Assembly (NCBI GenBank): GCA_910589415.1
Contig: OU342635.1
Coordinates: 1,240,001-1,304,000, forward strand
Reading direction: 5' to 3'
Length of the DNA: 64,000 nt
DNA from: Malachius bipustulatus
Lineage: Eukaryota; Arthropoda; Insecta; Coleoptera; Melyridae
The position numbers were made by a program, and so were the translations under genes. Below, piece by piece: positions 1-12,474 of the stretch. Below the pieces are notes generated by a model. The model ran no database searches. It saw only the letters and a list, made by a program, of their open reading frames with translations, and was not told the origin of the DNA. Within the stretch, counting starts at the first letter, position 1; each line of letters starts with the position of its first letter.

Positions 1-85
1 ATATTCACTTTGAAAACGGTCACAAAAATCTGCCCGTTAACTTAATTGGCCTTTATAATACCCACTGTTAATTTAATAGACAGAT
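1..85. repeat. Partial copy of the 27143-27364 inverted-repeat element
   Basis: The first ~70 bases resemble the right arm of the short inverted-repeat element at 27143-27364 (shared order: GACCACAGAAAT-like, GTTAACTTAA, TTATAATA). The copy is cut by the window edge and diverged. Bases 86-398 show no gene or recognisable structure. Confidence 0.4.
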
Positions 86-398
86 CTTATAAAATTGCCA
101 TGGAAACTGTTATTTTTGTTTGATATGTTTTTAATTTTTTTCGTTAATGTTCCGATTTTCACATCACTAACAAAAAGTGCACACTCTCGACTTCACAAGC
201 TGTTTTCTCAGAAATTTCCTTATATTTAAGGTTATAAATTGATTACATTACAATAATAACATTGTACTTATGTTCTAAACTCATTATAAATTTAATAGTT
301 TTATCCGAATCACCCGGAAAATGCGTCTTCTTATCTGCATCGCGCTTCTCTTTATCAATTTTTTGCTCGAAATTGAGCGTTCAATAAAACATTTATTA

Positions 399-1130
399 TA
401 TACAGGGTGCGGCGCGAGAACCTTAGGGCATTTTTATATGGAGAAGTCAAAGGAGTAGAAGTCTAAAAATTTGTACGTGTATAATTTTGGTTTTGACGAG
501 CTGAATTAAAATATTCACAACCCCTCACCATTTCCGGTTATACCGAAGTAGCCATCAACTATCTTATTTTAAACGGGACAACTTGTATATTATTACATTT
601 TCAGATTGCCTGAAAAAATATAATAAAAATGGTGTTTGTAGTTCAAAATTGGAACGAGTGGTTTATGAGTTATAAACAAATGAAAATCGCAATTTTTCAT
701 TTTCAAAGCAGCTTAGGTCGAAAACGGGTCAAGATAGATGAAAACGGCTTACATGTCCCTATCTTAACTTTTCACGTAGTATCCTATGGTGCTGATGAAA
801 TTTGTATACAAAGTGATGAAAAATCAGCGTTTTCAAAAAGAAAATTAATAAAAAATATTTTTTTTTTAGGTACTCCAGCATAGTATACAAAAAGTTAGGA
901 TAGGGACATGGCCGTTTTCCGATATCTTGACCCGTTTTCAAGCTAAGCTGCTTTGAAATGGAAAATTGCAATTTTTATTTGTTTATAACTCATTAATTGG
1001 TCGTTACAAATTTGAACTGTAAACATCATTTTTATTACTGTTTTTCAGGCAATCTGAAAATGTAATAATATACAGGGTGTACCATTAAAAAAAATATAAA
1101 AAATATGGCAACTGCCGGTGTAACCGGAAG
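399..1130. mobile_element. Long-palindromic TATACAGGGTG element, family A, truncated right end
   Basis: Starts with TATACAGGGTG and GGCGCGAGAACC. The left half (about 400-830) is roughly the inverse complement of the right half (about 880-1080): CGGCTTACATGTCCCTATC pairs with its inverse near 895-915, and TGTTTATAACTCAT recurs inverted. A full-length relative lies at 51830-52697. Here the right arm stops near 1130, where another repeat family begins. Short ORFs at 629-883 and 759-971 are by-products of the palindrome. No transposase is visible, so it is non-autonomous. Confidence 0.75.
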
Positions 1131-1670
1131 GGCTGACCAAGGGCTGACAAAAGTTACAGGCCTTTGAATCTCAGATTTGTAATATTTTTTCACGAGTAAG
1201 AGCTTCGCAAAATATTTTTTTCTCCGTCACCGGTTGACATTGGGGACTCTAGTTTTGTTTTTCCATTATAGTTATGATTAGTGAACGAAATGACGTATTT
1301 AAAATGCAAGAAGTTTATTCAATTTTTTAAAATATTCAGTGTTTTTGTCCGATTAATCACACAGTTTCTGCAAAGTTCCGACTTTGAACACCTTTAATTT
1401 TTTTTTCACGATATCGATTTCAGTTTTTTTGTTACCATATGATAAAATGAAGTTTCGTGAACATTTTATTCCGCATAACATATAGTCGCGTTTCAAAAAT
1501 AAACTTTCTAGAGCCGTTGATATGAAATCCTGAAGTTGACCAGATATTATGTTTAGCATAGAACGGACAGTGCGTGTTATAGCGCGGCGACGGCTGTTGA
1601 ACAAGGAACGGCTGAGAATTGTTACTGTTATGTAACCTATTCAATAATAATTTAGGGACGTTTATTTAAT
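1131..1670 (+). repeat. Dispersed repeat family R, copy 1
   Basis: From GGGCTGACAAAAGTTACA to about 1670 this matches 2270-2850 in direct orientation and 4110-4680 in inverse orientation. Landmarks are TTGGGGACTCTAG, CACGATATCGATTTCAG and AGCGCGGCGACGGCTGTTGA. The terminal part of the family (GGAGCGGAAAGAG end) is missing, so this copy is truncated. The following 1671-2133 shows no gene. Confidence 0.75.
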
Positions 1671-2133
1671 GTAATATTGTTTAAATAAGGATTTGATATT
1701 TTGGAAATATTCATATTTTCAATTACATAAGTACATAGGTTAAAAAAACTATATTTTATACATAATAGGTATACATAATCTCAATAATATCATCATTATG
1801 CATGTGAGATACTTACTCAGGCTTACGCTCATTAATACAGCAACTCTTTTACTTCTTCTTCCTCGGAAAAATTGCTGTTTAGTTTGTCTTCAAAAATATT
1901 TTCAGTGATTGCAAAAATCTGATACAGCTGATGATTTAGACAACATTTCCACATCTAGGCATAATCTTTAAATTGACTGCATTTGAAACTTTTTTTCTAG
2001 TATTCTCACCAGTGCCTGTGCTAATAGAAATGAGTTTCTTCTTTTTTTTCTGCCATCTTTGTTGCAAATGAAGCACATCTTTCTAATATCAAAATTTATT
2101 TTGATTCGTCCCTTATTTGCAGTGCGCTCATTA

Positions 2134-3013
2134 TAGTGGAGCGGAAAGAGCCCGCTATCTCGCTTATTTCAGGTAGAAAAATTTTTCGGAGTAGAAAGAT
2201 ATGGGACCGGTACCATCATATTAAGGGATCTTTGGGGCACTAGAATCTCCTTTTACGACAAGCTCCCTTGGTGCTGACAAAAGTTACATCCCTTTGAATC
2301 TCAGATTTGTGATTTTTTTTCACAAGTAAAAGCTTCGCAAAGTATTTTTTTTCTCCGTCACCGGTTGACATTGGGGACTCTAGTTTTGTTTTTCCTTTAT
2401 AGTTATGATCAGTGAACGAAATGACGTATTTGAAATGCAAGAAGTTTGTTCAATTTTCAAAATATTCAGTGTTTTTGACCGATTAAACACACAATTTCTG
2501 CAAAGTTCCGACTTTGAACACCTTTAAATTTTTTTTTCACGATATCGATTTCAGTTTTTTTGTTACCATCTGATAAAATCAAGCTTTGTGAACATTTTAT
2601 TTAGTATAACATGTAGTCGCGTTTCAAAAATAAACTTTCTAGAGCCGTTTATATGAAACCCTGAAGTTGAACAGATATGTTTAGCATAGAACGGACGGAG
2701 TGCGAGTTATAGCGCGGCGACGGCTGTTGAACAAGGAACGGCTGAGGATAAGATTGTTACTGCGAGTGTTACTGTTATGTTACCTATTCAATAATAATTT
2801 AGGGACGTTTATTTATTGTAATATTGTTTAAATAAGGCTTTGTTATTTATTAAATATTTTAACACGCTTGAAATTTATTCACCTAAAGGGCAATAGAAAG
2901 CAAGGTATGGTCTCAGTCTTAACATGATGGTACCGGGACTACCGGGGTCCCATATCTTTCTACTCCGAAAAATTTTTTGTGCATATTTTCAGCCTCTTTC
3001 CGCTCCACTATTA
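2134..3013. mobile_element. Repeat family R, copy 2, with terminal inverted repeats
   Basis: Left end TAGTGGAGCGGAAAGAG followed by CGGAGTAGAAAGATATGGGA; the right end near 2930-3013 is the inverse (TCCCATATCTTTCTACTCCG, then CTCTTTCCGCTCCACTA). The body is shared with the copies at 1131 and 4085. The inverted ends of about 80 bp suggest a non-autonomous DNA transposon. The ORF at 2240-2440 carries no recognisable domain. Confidence 0.65.
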
Positions 3014-3261
3014 TTTTGGGATTTGCTTTGTATCTGCCGTTGGTATTCGGTATTTTGGTAACTAGTATAACGCTTGTAACATTCGTGATGATACTTATAA
3101 TCATACTTCATTGATTCCAAAACTTTTTTGTGAGGTTCGAGTCTTGTCCAAAGATTGTCATGTCTTTTTTCTGACGCGGTAAGAATGGCTGAGATTCCTC
3201 TACTCGTGGGTTGTGGGCATCTGAATAACTGTTCTTGACAAATCATCGAGACTTCCGTCAC
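2989..3261 (-). pseudogene. Gene fragment with a Cys/His-rich YHxxCYxxYT motif
   Basis: An open frame of about 90 codons on the minus strand. It contains MICQEQ near the start, SRGISAILTASEKR in the middle and YHHECYKRYTS near residue 60. The pairing of CxxC-like residues with YHxxCY resembles a short putative zinc-binding domain seen at the N-terminus of many uncharacterised invertebrate proteins; that resemblance is from memory. There is no convincing start or partner exon, and the 3' end runs into the GGAGCGGAAAGAGG end of the neighbouring element. It could be a captured host fragment or a relic of an element-borne gene. Confidence 0.35.
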
Positions 3262-4084
3262 AAATTATGCATTGATTCAAATTCATGTTACTTTTTCTCC
3301 TGTTGAGGAGGAATAAATATTGAATTATTGGTCATAATATACATACAATATCGGGGTGTATATTTTTCATTATTATAAAATCTGAACTTGAAATGAAAGA
3401 AAGAAAAAGAAAATAATTAATGAAAAATTAATTTTTTAATAAAACTTTGACCTCTTTTCAAAAATTATCTTTCTTGAAAATTATGCAAATAACGACACAT
3501 GCTTATTTGAGTATTTTCTACTAAAAAATAAAAGGAATCGCCATTCTAATTTAAAGTCACCACTTTATTACACCCTCTATACCTAATACAATAACTGTGT
3601 GTAAGTTGTAAAATTTCTCTAGCAAATTCGACTGTATTAGACTAATTATTAGAAAAGATATTCAAAATCCTTCCTTACCTGAATTTCACGTTGGCATCAA
3701 AATTAAACATTGTTGAGTGTTGATACTAACACTATCAATGTTGATTAAAATTAATACCAATGACACAATTAAACATATGATATTAAACACCGCCTATAGA
3801 TAAGAAATAAACCTCGCACGCGTGTGTTCGGCTTACACCCTTAAACTGAAATTATTTTGTATATTATCGCATTTCACCAGGGCTTTACTACAGCCACAAG
3901 ATGATATCTATTTATTGATGATGAATAAAACATTAATGTTTTAAAAATATTTATTTATTTTTTACCAGTTCATCACAACCCCAAGAAATGGCAGTTGAAG
4001 GAAATACCTACTAAGGTACAATAATTGTACTTCATTTCTAGGTAAATAGGTGTAACCGCGTGTAGATAAGATATTATACCTTAA

Positions 4085-4823
4085 ATACCTTGCTTTCTAT
4101 TGCCCTTAGGTAGGTATATTAACCAATTGAAAATATGAATATTTTCAATGAATTTCAAGCATGTTAAAATATTTAATAAATAACAAAGCCTTATTTAAAC
4201 AATATTACATTAAATAAACGTCCCTAAATTATTATTGAATAGGTACCTACATAACAGTAACAATCTTATTCTCAGCCGTTCCTTGTTCAACAGCCGTCGC
4301 CGCTCTATAACTCGCACTCCGTCCGTTCTATGCTAAACATATCTGGTCAACTTCAGGGTTTCATATCAACGGCTCTAGAAAGTTTATTTTTCAAACGCGA
4401 CTATAATTATGTTATGTGAAATGAAATATTCGCAAAACTTCATTTGGTGTTCAAAGTCGGAACTTTACAGAAATTGTGTGATTAATCGGACAAAAACACT
4501 GAATATTTTGAAAATTGAACCAACTTCTTGCATTTTAAATACGTCATCTCGTTCACTAATCATAACTATAATGGAAAAACAAAACTAGAGTCCCCAATGT
4601 CAACTGGTGACGGAGAAAAAAAAAATTTGCGAAGCATTTATTCGTGAAAAAAATCACAAATCTGATATTCAAAGGGCTGTAACTTTTGTCAGCACCAAGG
4701 GAGCTTGTCGTAAAACGAGATTCTAGTGCCCCAAAGATCCCTTAATATGATGGTACCGGTCCCATATCTTTCTACTCCGAAAAAATTTTTGTGCATATTT
4801 TCAGCCTCTTTCCGCTTCACTAA
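4085..4823 (-). repeat. Repeat family R, copy 3, inverted relative to copy 2
   Basis: The inverse complement of about 2134-2900. It ends at CTCTTTCCGCTTCACTA (4805-4823) and includes the same TACCTTGCTTTCTATTGCCC block (4088-4108) found inverted near 2893. With copy 2 it forms a large imperfect palindrome around the unrelated segment 3014-4084, in which I see nothing but AT-rich non-coding sequence and the fragment at 2989-3261. Confidence 0.7.
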
Positions 4824-5149
4824 TAGGTACATACCGCTCTAGTGGAGCGAAATTCGTTATAAAAGTCGCTCCGTTATCGATTTTTTTTTGACGTATAACC
4901 AGGTCAGATCTAATAAGTTTTGTTCATTGCATAATTTTGCATTCAAAACGGCTCTTTACAACCTTTTTGGGTAGGTCAGGACTTTTATATTTGAAAAAAC
5001 CATAAAAATTTATGATTTTTAAAAATTGTACTTTTGAACATTTACATGAATATATCTTAAAAAGTAATCAAGATATAAAAATGATTTTCTCATTAAATTA
5101 AAGCAGACAAATGGGCGCTTCTAATCGTGTATCTTACTGCCCTCAAGTA

Positions 5150-6040
5150 TATACAGGGTTATTCACGGTATACGCCACGGAAGTTTATGGCCGTGTCTCT
5201 GGATTTTAGGATCTTTTTATTTTTGGAGTGGATAGAGACCCGGCAAAGGTACGTTTTAAAATTATATTCATAATATATAGGTGTCCCAAAAGCATGAAAC
5301 ATATCAAAGTTATGTTTTTTTAAATGGCATGCTCCTATGTTATTGCATTTTTAGATTGTCTGAGAAGAGAAAATAAGATTGGCTTTCACAGTTGGTGTTT
5401 AAATTCAGAAGTTTTGGAGTTATAAACAAGTGAAAATCGTCATTTTTCAAGTTCAAGGCCCTGTACAACGAAAGCGGTTCAAGATAGAGAAAAGCGGCTT
5501 ACATGTCCCTATTTTAACTTTTTATGTACTATCCTATGGTATAGAAACATTTGCGCTTTCTTTGATTTTTTTATTTGGCGACGCGTGGAGAAATATCAGA
5601 ATTTTTCAAATTTTTTATCACCCTGTAAAAACATTTCATGTACATCATAGGACAGTACATGAAAAGTTAAAATATAGGGACATGTAAGCCGTTTTTCTCT
5701 ATCTGCAGCCGTTTTCGTTGTACAGGGCCATGAACTTGAAAAATGACGATTTTCACTTGTTTATAACTCAAAAACTTCTGAATTTAAGCACCACCAACTG
5801 TAAAAGCCAATCTTATTTTCTCTTCTCAGACAATCTAAAAATGCAATAACATAGGAGCATGCCATTAAAAAAAACATAACTTTGATATGTTTCATGCTTT
5901 TGGGACACCCTGTACATTATGAATATAATTTTAAAACGTACCTCTGCCGGGTCTCTATCCACTCCAAAAATAAAAAGATCCTTAAATCCAGAGACACGGC
6001 CATAAACTTCCGTGGCGTATACCGTGAATAACCCTGTATA
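5150..6040. mobile_element. Complete long-palindromic element, TATACAGGGTTATTCACGG ends
   Basis: Begins TATACAGGGTTATTCACGG and ends with the inverse (CCGTGAATAACCCTGTATA). The arms cover nearly the whole element; for example the segment near 5215 is repeated inverted near 5960, and the ATAGGGACATGTAAGCCG block at about 5670 is the inverse of the block at about 5490. The outer arms differ from family A, but the central block (CTTACATGTCCCTAT) is related. Short ORFs at 5430 and 5813 lie in the arms and are not genes. Confidence 0.85.
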
Positions 6041-6768
6041 GCTGATTTGCAAAAATAATACAAACGGTGCATGTTGCAAAACGTGTATTGATATTTTCAC
6101 TAAGCGACAAACTTTTTTAGTTATGAAAATTTTTGTACACATGAAGTGAACAAAATGAAGCCAAGATATAGTAGAAGTTTTTGTATAAAAATTATTCTTT
6201 GTAGCGATTGCCGTTTGGTAGCTATGACCTTTTTTTCAACTGATGTCGCGCCAATATCGTGCGCTAGCCCTTACATAGAGAGCGTCGAGTCAAATGCAAG
6301 GCCTACATTAATCCAAATATAGGAACAAGGTATAATATAAGCTATAAAACATATTTTGTTTCAGTCTTATACACAAGCTATATAGTCCCACTTTACCTGT
6401 CAGGTAAACATTTAAGGTATTACCTTCAATTATTGTAGGAAATAATTATTGCCCTGGACACGTGTCCTTGGACCAGGTTTCTGGTCAGTATGACCAGCAA
6501 ATACAGCAAATACACGTGAAGTTCTCAAACGTTCCCAAAAAAGCATACTAAATTTTTTTAACATTTGGGCTTCAAGAACTAATTAAATTTAAAGTAGAAC
6601 GTAGGTATTATTATTGTAGGTATAATAATAATTATTATTGTACGTTAATGTTAATAATTATTGTTATTGGACATCAAAATGAATATGTAATCCAAATTAT
6701 GTTTATATAAATTATATAAACAAACTATATAACTAAATGTTTAAATGTTTTTTCTTCATCTAAAGTCA

Positions 6769-7775
6769 ATACAGGGTGCACCATGTATTCTTCTCTATAT
6801 TGCTATCTCCTAACATTAACAGATACAGGGTCGGTTAAACAAGTTCAAAGGAGCGCAATTTTGTGGCCATCTCGAATCAGTCAAGACATACAAGATATCT
6901 GTGACCGTTCCTGAAATATCCTGAAAAAACTGAAAAATCGAGATTTCTTATTTTTTCCATATCTTTTTTATTATTGGAGATTAATGAACAATTTTTTGTG
7001 GGCTTACATAAGTCGTCAAGAGCTACCCATTTGACATTTCGAAAATTTTCAAAGCCGACTAGATCCCAGAATTTTCATAGTCAACTTTCGTTTTTCTTAT
7101 GGCCACCATAGTGTTTTTTATGTTGTTCGGTATAACAAAAATTCATAAAAACTAAAAATTGATAAACTACAAAAAATAAATTAAAAATTTTTTTATTCTT
7201 CTTTTTTCTTTACAAAAAAGACACATTTTTAGACCGAATTTCATAGATAAATTAAAAAACCATAAGGCAAGCACTATTTCGGCGTATTTTACAAATGTTG
7301 ACGTTTTTCGACGATTTTTTATTAGGTTTATCTTTGAAAAATTAAGAATAAAAATTAAAAAAAATTTTTTTTGAAGTTTATTTATTTTTGGTTTCCATTA
7401 TTTTTTTCATATCGAACGACATAAAAAGTAATATGGCGGCCATAAGAAAAACGAAAGTTGACTGTGAAAACTCTTGGATCTAGTAGGCCTTGAAAATTTT
7501 TGAAACGTCAGATGGATAGCTCTGAACGGCTTATGTAAGTCTACAAAAAATTATTTATTAATTTCCAATAATAAAAAAGATATGAGGAAAATAAGAAATC
7601 TCGATTTTTCAGTTTTTTCAGGATATTTCAGGAACGGTCACAGATATCTTGCATGTTTTGACGGATTCGAGATGGCCACAAGACTGCGCATCTTTTCTCT
7701 AATTTAACCGACCCTGTATCTCTTAGCGTTCAGGAGATAGCAATATAGAGAAGGATACATGGTGCACCCTGTATA
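6769..7775. mobile_element. Complete long-palindromic element, family B
   Basis: Left end ATACAGGGTGCACCATGTAT, right end its inverse (ATACATGGTGCACCCTGTAT). Inside, GATACAGGGTCGGTTAAA (about 6821) is inverted near 7705, and the arms continue through CTGAAAAATCGAGATTTCTT and its inverse near 7590. There is no coding capacity. Diverged relatives lie at 10966-11643 and 12475-13575. TA at both ends fits insertion at TA. Confidence 0.85.
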
Positions 7776-8043
7776 TCGATCTGTAATCAAAAGTATAAAA
7801 TATCAACAGGTCGTTTTGAAAATTGTAGAAGAACAAAAATAAAATAAAAATTCTGATTTCATTTTGAAGCTAAATTTTATTTCAATAACATTTAGTTTAT
7901 AATAATTATTGTTTGCACCCTGAAAAGTAACTTATAAAAATAAGAGGTAGGTACATGAATAGTCTAGAAAGAGCTTGTGCATATTATGGAATTTTATTAT
8001 GTATTTTTATAAATTTTGAAAACTTTGTAGGTTTCTTTAATCA

Positions 8044-9044
8044 CCTACCAACAGGGTTCGCCCGATTTAAATCATTTGATTTAAATCACGATTTAAATCA
8101 ATGATTTAAATCAAGTGATTTTTTTATATTAATCAACGATTAAAATCAAAAAAATCAAAAATCAGAAATACTATGTTTTTATCGAGTTTTTTATTTTCTA
8201 TAATAAATTTTAATTGGTGCCACAAAAATCACACAATATTATATAGAAGGGCGAAGGCTCGAGTGAAGGGTACCATAAACCTCAGACAATAATTATTATT
8301 GATGAAAACATTGAAAACATATTTTATTGCTTTCTTTTGAAACTTGAAAGCGAGCTTGAAACCTTCAAAGGGTGATCATAATTTAGGTATTCCTGCTTTA
8401 AGTTTGAATAGATGCAGTAGGTAATTATGGGAACAACAAATTATTATTATATTTCATCTCCTGCATCTTTCTTTTGATCTCACTTAGCTAGACCATGAAC
8501 TTGGAATAAAAAAAATAAAAAATAAAAGAACAAGAATATTTGTCCTCTTTTATTATTATTTATTGTGTGTACTTGAATAGTGAACCGGTTTGGGGGGCTT
8601 TTTGTGATACTTCGGCCCCCTAAAGAATTCTTCATAAGTATAATTCATAAAAAAAGTTTCTAACTTTTCTGAATTTTAACTGATTCTGATAAATAAATTT
8701 GTTTCAATTCTTTAATTTAATTTTATTATTTTTAATTATATAATTCAACAAAACCAAAAGTGAAGAAAAAAATTACAAGAGAAAAACGCAAAATTCATGG
8801 TGTGGCGACCACTTGTTAGCCTTAACGAAAATATGAAGCAAAAACTTCTCACATTTCTGATGTGAGAGTGTAAAAGAGCGGAAAATAGATCATACCACAT
8901 TATTAGAAATTAAAAATTAAATTAAAGAAATCAAAAAAATCAAATAAATAAAAAAAATCACGATTTTTTTGATTTTTTTAATTAAAATCATTGATTTTTG
9001 ATTTTTATAAAAAAATCATGATTTTTTCGAACCCTCCCTACCAA
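8044..9044. mobile_element. Non-autonomous hAT element with 8-bp target duplication
   Basis: The element proper is 8052-9036 (985 bp). Its left end is CAGGGTTCG and the right end reads CGAACCCTC, giving short inverted termini followed by subterminal arrays of GATTTAAATCA/AAAAATCATGATT-type repeats. The flanking 8044-8051 and 9037-9044 are both CCTACCAA. An exact 8-bp target-site duplication plus CAGGGTTCG-type ends is characteristic of the hAT superfamily. No transposase frame remains. Confidence 0.9.
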
Positions 9045-9309
9045 CCCACCAAACTTATAAATTACAGTAGCTAACTACAAAGAATTACGTGAGCAACTAT
9101 TATAGTTATCACCAAATTATATTTAATTAAGTATGATCTTGTGGTCAGTATGAGGAAGTCTGCAGTAAGCAAGGTAGGTAGTACATGCACCTATTTAATG
9201 GTAACTGTATACCGAATAATAAACTTCGAAAAAATATGTGAAATAAAACAAAAAATACGAACTAAGTACATCAATACCTGAATTGATATAAATAGCCAAT
9301 AAAAAATAT

Positions 9310-9900
9310 GGGATGGGACGTCTTTATAAGGAGATACTTTTTTCGACTGTGTATTATAATTCATCAAGGCAAACAACTTTTTCAAATAACTTTTCTTAAT
9401 TAAAAAACTCAAAAAGAAACGAGATACAGCCTTTGGAAGGTAAAAAAAATTAAAGTCCAGACCTACCATAGTAAATTCAACTACTGACTTTGCCAAACTG
9501 ATTTTGCTCAACAAAAAAAAATTGAATACGTAACAAAACCAAAATAACAGGAAATAAAAATGAAATAAAATGAAAATTTCCAGCCTTTGTTTTTCATTTA
9601 AATTACCTAAACATTACCTACTTCAGTTATTTTCGTTTGCTTCCTGTTAGTTTTCGTTTTGTTTCCCAGGTAACCTTATGTGTTGGAAGTGCTTTTCTGA
9701 TTGTTGATTGAAATCAGTTTTCAGTTTAGTTACATAAATTTATCACAGGGCTAAACTTTAATTTTTTTTTTTAACTTACAAAGGCTGTAATCTCATTTAT
9801 TTTTTACTTTTTTAGGAAAACTTATTTGAAAAAGTTATTTGCCTTGATCAATTTTATAAACAGTCAAAAAAAGCATCTCCTTAATAAAAAAACTCCCAGT
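9310..9900. repeat. Palindromic element, internal-deletion type
   Basis: GGAGATACTTTTTTCGACTG and CAAGGCAAACAACTTTTTCA (about 9330-9400) recur inverted at 9825-9890. A second inverted pair, GAGATACAGCCTTTGGAAGG at 9420 and its inverse near 9785, continues inward. Arms are roughly 120 bp and AT-rich. The ORF at 9191-9514 lies mostly in the left arm and shows no domain. Confidence 0.6.
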
Positions 9901-10965
9901 GGAATTAGGTTCTGAAAATGTTTAACTGGTTAGTTTTGGACCATGCAATTACACATATTTTTATCCTTTTAGAGTTTTATTCAACAACGTGTGTTCAAAG
10001 ATTTTTTTGTAAAAAAGCTATGAGTGTTGAAGACAAAACAGTTGTACAAAAACCAAGAATATCTACAAGGTATGTTGTCATTAATAATTATATTACCTAC
10101 TTACTTGCTTGTGGGGAAAAACGGCAAGCTGAATGCGGAAAGCGAATTATGTTAAAAAAAGAAAGCATTTTAAGTGGAAAGTTTTTACCTAACTATAGGG
10201 AATGCTATGATATATAAAATAAAAAGCTATAAAAGTAATAAAAATATTTCTTCTCAGCCCGATGATACTACAAAAATACTAGAGAGGCAAGCGACTGGCT
10301 ATGCGTCCGTGCGTAATAAGCTTAGCGTTCAGCCATTGCGCGAATTAGATCACAATTAAAAATTCATAATTCAATAATTACCAAACATGCGACAAAAATT
10401 TATCTTTTAAAAACTTTCTTAATACTTTGGCTCCAATTTCTTCGCTGCATGTGTAAAGAAATTTTTTTAAATAAAAAAGTTTCTCGCTGACTAAAAATAT
10501 CAATACATTTTTGCGTAAAGTTTCAATTACCTTTTGATTTCACAATCAAATATAAAAGTCCTAAAAACAAGATTACCTACCGCCAAAAGAAGCGCTTATA
10601 TTGTATGCACTTCAATTAAAAAAAAATAGATTCGTCGATAGCTCAATTAGTTTTAAAGATATGACAATTTACATTTTTAAAAAGCAATTTTTCCGAATTA
10701 CTAATTTTTCAATTTTTTCGAATTTAAAAAGTGGTGACCTACGGAAAAAGGTCGTAAAAGTCCATTTCTTGTTGGAAGTAGTCAAATACACCATACGTAT
10801 AAGTGGCAGCTGGCTATACGCCGAAAAAAAAACAACACATTTTTCGTCTCATTTCGCTCCACTACACGTATATTAACTAACGTGTCTGCGCACTAACCAG
10901 TTCTGGCCAAGCTCTCGCCTTACTATAAAATTTATACCGGACCATTATTATTGTACATCCTTATT
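9901..10965. other. AT-rich stretch without a recognisable gene
   Basis: Short open frames at 9918-10217, 10174-10359 and 10601-10876 have no domain, no clear splice context and ordinary background composition. I see no RNA gene or complete mobile element here. Confidence 0.5.
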
Positions 10966-11643
10966 TCAAGAGTTACCGATTAGGTTAAATTGGCAAAGTT
11001 GTGCAAAATTTTGCTAATACTTTTTAAGAATTTGAAACAAAATTTAGGATAACTTCAGTCGTTGCTGAAATATCCTGAAAAAAACTGAAAACTCGAGATT
11101 TATTTATTTTAAAAATATCTCTATAATATCTAGAATATCATTTTTATCATCGAAAGTAAGTTAACAATTTTTTGTAGGTTCATAAAAGTCGTTAAGAGCT
11201 GGGTGAGGCGAAAGAAAGATTCGGTGGAAATATTTTCTTCTTTTCTTAAAACAAAAAAAAATAAAATTTTCATAAATAAAGTAAAATTTAAATTTATTTT
11301 ATTTTTTAAATATTTAGTAAATTGATTTTTTTATATCGAATGACATTCAAAAACAGTACGGCGATCATAAGAAAGCCAAAAGTTGACTATGAAAACTCTA
11401 GGATCTAGTCGGATTTGAAAGTTCTTAAATCAGTCAGAGCTCATGACGATTTATGAACCTAAAAAAATTAATTAATTCAATATCGAAAAAGATATTATTT
11501 CTAAAATAAATAAATCGATTTTTTGTTTTTTTCTGCATATTCCAGCAATATATACAGCTGCCCTAATTTTTTTTTTGCAAGATTCTGGAATAAGTATTCT
11601 GTACAACTTCGACAATTTAGCCAATCTGTAACTCTTAAAATAA
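10966..11643. repeat. Diverged palindromic relative of family B
   Basis: AAGAGTTACCGATTAGGTTA (10971) is inverted at about 11615-11640. CTGAAATATCCTGAAAAAAA and ACTCGAGATTTATTTATTTT near 11060-11110 pair with the region near 11500-11560. It shares the CTGAAAA(A)TCGAGATTT block with 6769-7775. Arms are about 250 bp with many mismatches, so it is older. Confidence 0.6.
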
Positions 11644-11684
11644 CAAAGTTTTCAATGCAACAATAGTAGACTAATATCACCTAT

Positions 11685-11855
11685 ACATTAGTATGGAAAT
11701 TGTGTACAGTAACTGACAGTACTAAAAAAGCAATTTCGGAGAAGCGGCAAGCGGAAAAATTTTCTCGCAACGAAAGTTTCTGCTTACTGCTTCTCTGAAA
11801 TTACTTTGTTGGAAATGTCAGTTACTGCACACAATTTCCGTACCGATGTACATAT
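11685..11855. repeat. Short near-perfect palindromic element
   Basis: GGAAATTGTGTACAGTAACTG, then GCAATTTCGGAGAAGC, recurs inverted as CTTCTCTGAAATTACT then CAGTTACTGCACACAATTTCC. Two arms of about 75 bp surround a short centre, typical of a foldback MITE. Confidence 0.65.
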
Positions 11856-11984
11856 AGTCCTAATCATTATAAATGATTAGAACAAAATACAAAGTTTTTT
11901 TAAGCAGAGATTTTTTGCTCTCAAAAGTTTTTTTTTACAAATCAAAAATAAAGACTTTTCATTAGAAAATTGTATATATTGAAA

Positions 11985-12285
11985 CAATTGCCGACGAAGT
12001 ATATTATTATTTAGATTATTATAGGTTTTAGATTCCGACTTGATAGTTTTAAAGTTATTAATCGAAAGTTTCAACGTTTCGGGACTGATCATATTTCATA
12101 TAATTATGTATTTTATATTTGAATCTTTATCTTACTGTATAATTTTTTTATTCGTACCAACTTAATAAATGTGATCTACGCTACGGACTAATCAGTCCCA
12201 AAACGTTGAAACTTTTGATTAATAACTTAAAACTATCAAGCCAGAATCTAAAACCTATAATAATCTCTAAATAATAATAAAGATT
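11985..12285. repeat. Palindromic element with about 100-bp arms
   Basis: TTATAGGTTTTAGATTCCGA, then GAAAGTTTCAACGTTTCGGG (about 12018-12083), is repeated inverted at 12185-12262. The centre is AT-rich. The ORF at 11877-12092 is an arm by-product. Confidence 0.65.
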
Positions 12286-12474
12286 TTTCTTTCTCAGAAT
12301 ATTCTGATAATATTCTCATAATATTCTCATAATATTATGATGTACTGGTATACACACAGTGTCCAGTTTAAATGACAGTACCTACATGGGGGTCTTAACA
12401 ACGGTAAAAGATATACCTATACGAAATCGGTTAGAGATAAAACTGCACAATTTTCTGCTCAGTAAGAAACTGAA

